A stretch of DNA of 64,000 bases, from contig JACAET010000052.1 of NCBI GenBank assembly GCA_013388685.1, forward strand, positions 124,001-188,000, in the 5' to 3' direction. Below the pieces are notes generated by a model that worked only from the letters and a program-made list of their open reading frames with translations, had not been told where the DNA came from and ran no database searches. Shown here piece after piece: positions 63,830 to 64,000 of the stretch. Origin of the DNA: Chloroflexota bacterium. Its GTDB lineage: Bacteria > Chloroflexota > Anaerolineae > Anaerolineales > Villigracilaceae. A program made the translations under genes and the position numbers. How positions within the stretch are numbered: position 1 is the first letter of the stretch; each line of letters begins with the position of its first letter.

Positions 63830-64000
63830 TCACGCCCTCCTCACCATATCCCGCAGCGCACCCAGCCTGGCATGCGCCAGCCCCGGCAACACATCCAGCG
63901 GATGGAAGGCTCCCATGCCTTCCAATTTCAACGAAGCCGATACATTGCCGCACAAAACCCCTTCCAGCGGGTCATAATCGTTGCAGAAACCCGCCAAAAA
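63830..64000 (-). CDS. C-terminal end of an unrecognised protein (partial)
   Basis: A minus-strand frame is open from the window edge to TGA at 63830-63832, giving the last 56 residues (CNDYDPLEGVLCG, LEGMGAFHPLDVLPG, ALRDMVRRA). Codon use matches neighbouring genes, and the M20 gene follows after 67 bases on the same strand. Too short to assign. Confidence 0.5.
   Translation of the reverse strand, partial: FLAGFCNDYDPLEGVLCGNVSASLKLEGMGAFHPLDVLPGLAHARLGALRDMVRRA

Overview
The window looks like the chromosome of a Chloroflexota bacterium, most likely class Anaerolineae. This is inferred from overall protein character, a bacterial Elp3, the hrcA-grpE-dnaK-dnaJ operon with a perfect CIRCE operator, high GC, and many start codons placed only 6-9 bases after a TATAAT box. 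No phage, plasmid, complete insertion sequence, CRISPR array or rRNA gene is visible. About 50 protein genes and three tRNA-Ser genes fill the window, mixed on both strands in short operons.

Layout. 1-7.6 kb: a GAF-GGDEF signalling protein (5' end cut by the window), a Trm9-like methyltransferase divergent from APS reductase (cysH) and Elp3, a CbpA-type DnaJ with an HtrA-like lipoprotein protease, and a small molybdopterin oxidoreductase. 7.8-19 kb: ECF sigma factor, a very large SecA, adenosine deaminase, aconitase, a small membrane protein and a membrane protein with two TIR-like domains. 19-26.4 kb: miaB, tRNA-Ser(TGA), tRNA-Ser(GCT), a GH-A-type lipoprotein, a SWIM mini-protein, an MFS exporter, a two-polypeptide glutamine-dependent NAD synthetase and tRNA-Ser(CGA). 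26.4-31 kb: RNA enzymes (beta-CASP nuclease, RNase D), RimI and a stomatin/NfeD pair. 31-37.7 kb: UDP-ManNAc synthesis (wecC, wecB), an LGFP-like secreted protein, a PyrK-like protein, a prohibitin-like protein and selD. 38-50.7 kb: a CBS/CorC membrane protein, HAD phosphatase, EamA transporter, RarA, phosphoglycerate-mutase-like phosphatase, an AhpD-like selenoprotein, ScpB, lipoproteins, UDP-xylose synthase, GtrA and threonine dehydrogenase. 50.8-55.7 kb: the heat-shock operon. 55.7-64 kb: a membrane Ser/Thr kinase with a beta-propeller sensor, a transglutaminase, a GAF-PAS-cyclase, an M20 peptidase and the end of an unknown gene.

Most notable. (1) Two genes appear to be selenoprotein genes that a standard caller would truncate or split: selD with UGA at codon 21, and an AhpD-like protein with UGA as the second position of its CxxC site (CxxU). 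Each UGA is followed by a hairpin that fits bacterial SECIS geometry. (2) A Trm9/ALKBH8-like methyltransferase lies two genes from Elp3, which suggests a bacterial route from cm5U to mcm5U at the tRNA wobble base. (3) SecA is 1342 residues long with several large insertions. (4) Small palindromic repeats have entered the coding regions of aconitase and an M20 peptidase in frame. (5) Several MITE-like elements and a degenerate tRNA-Ser remnant occupy intergenic DNA.
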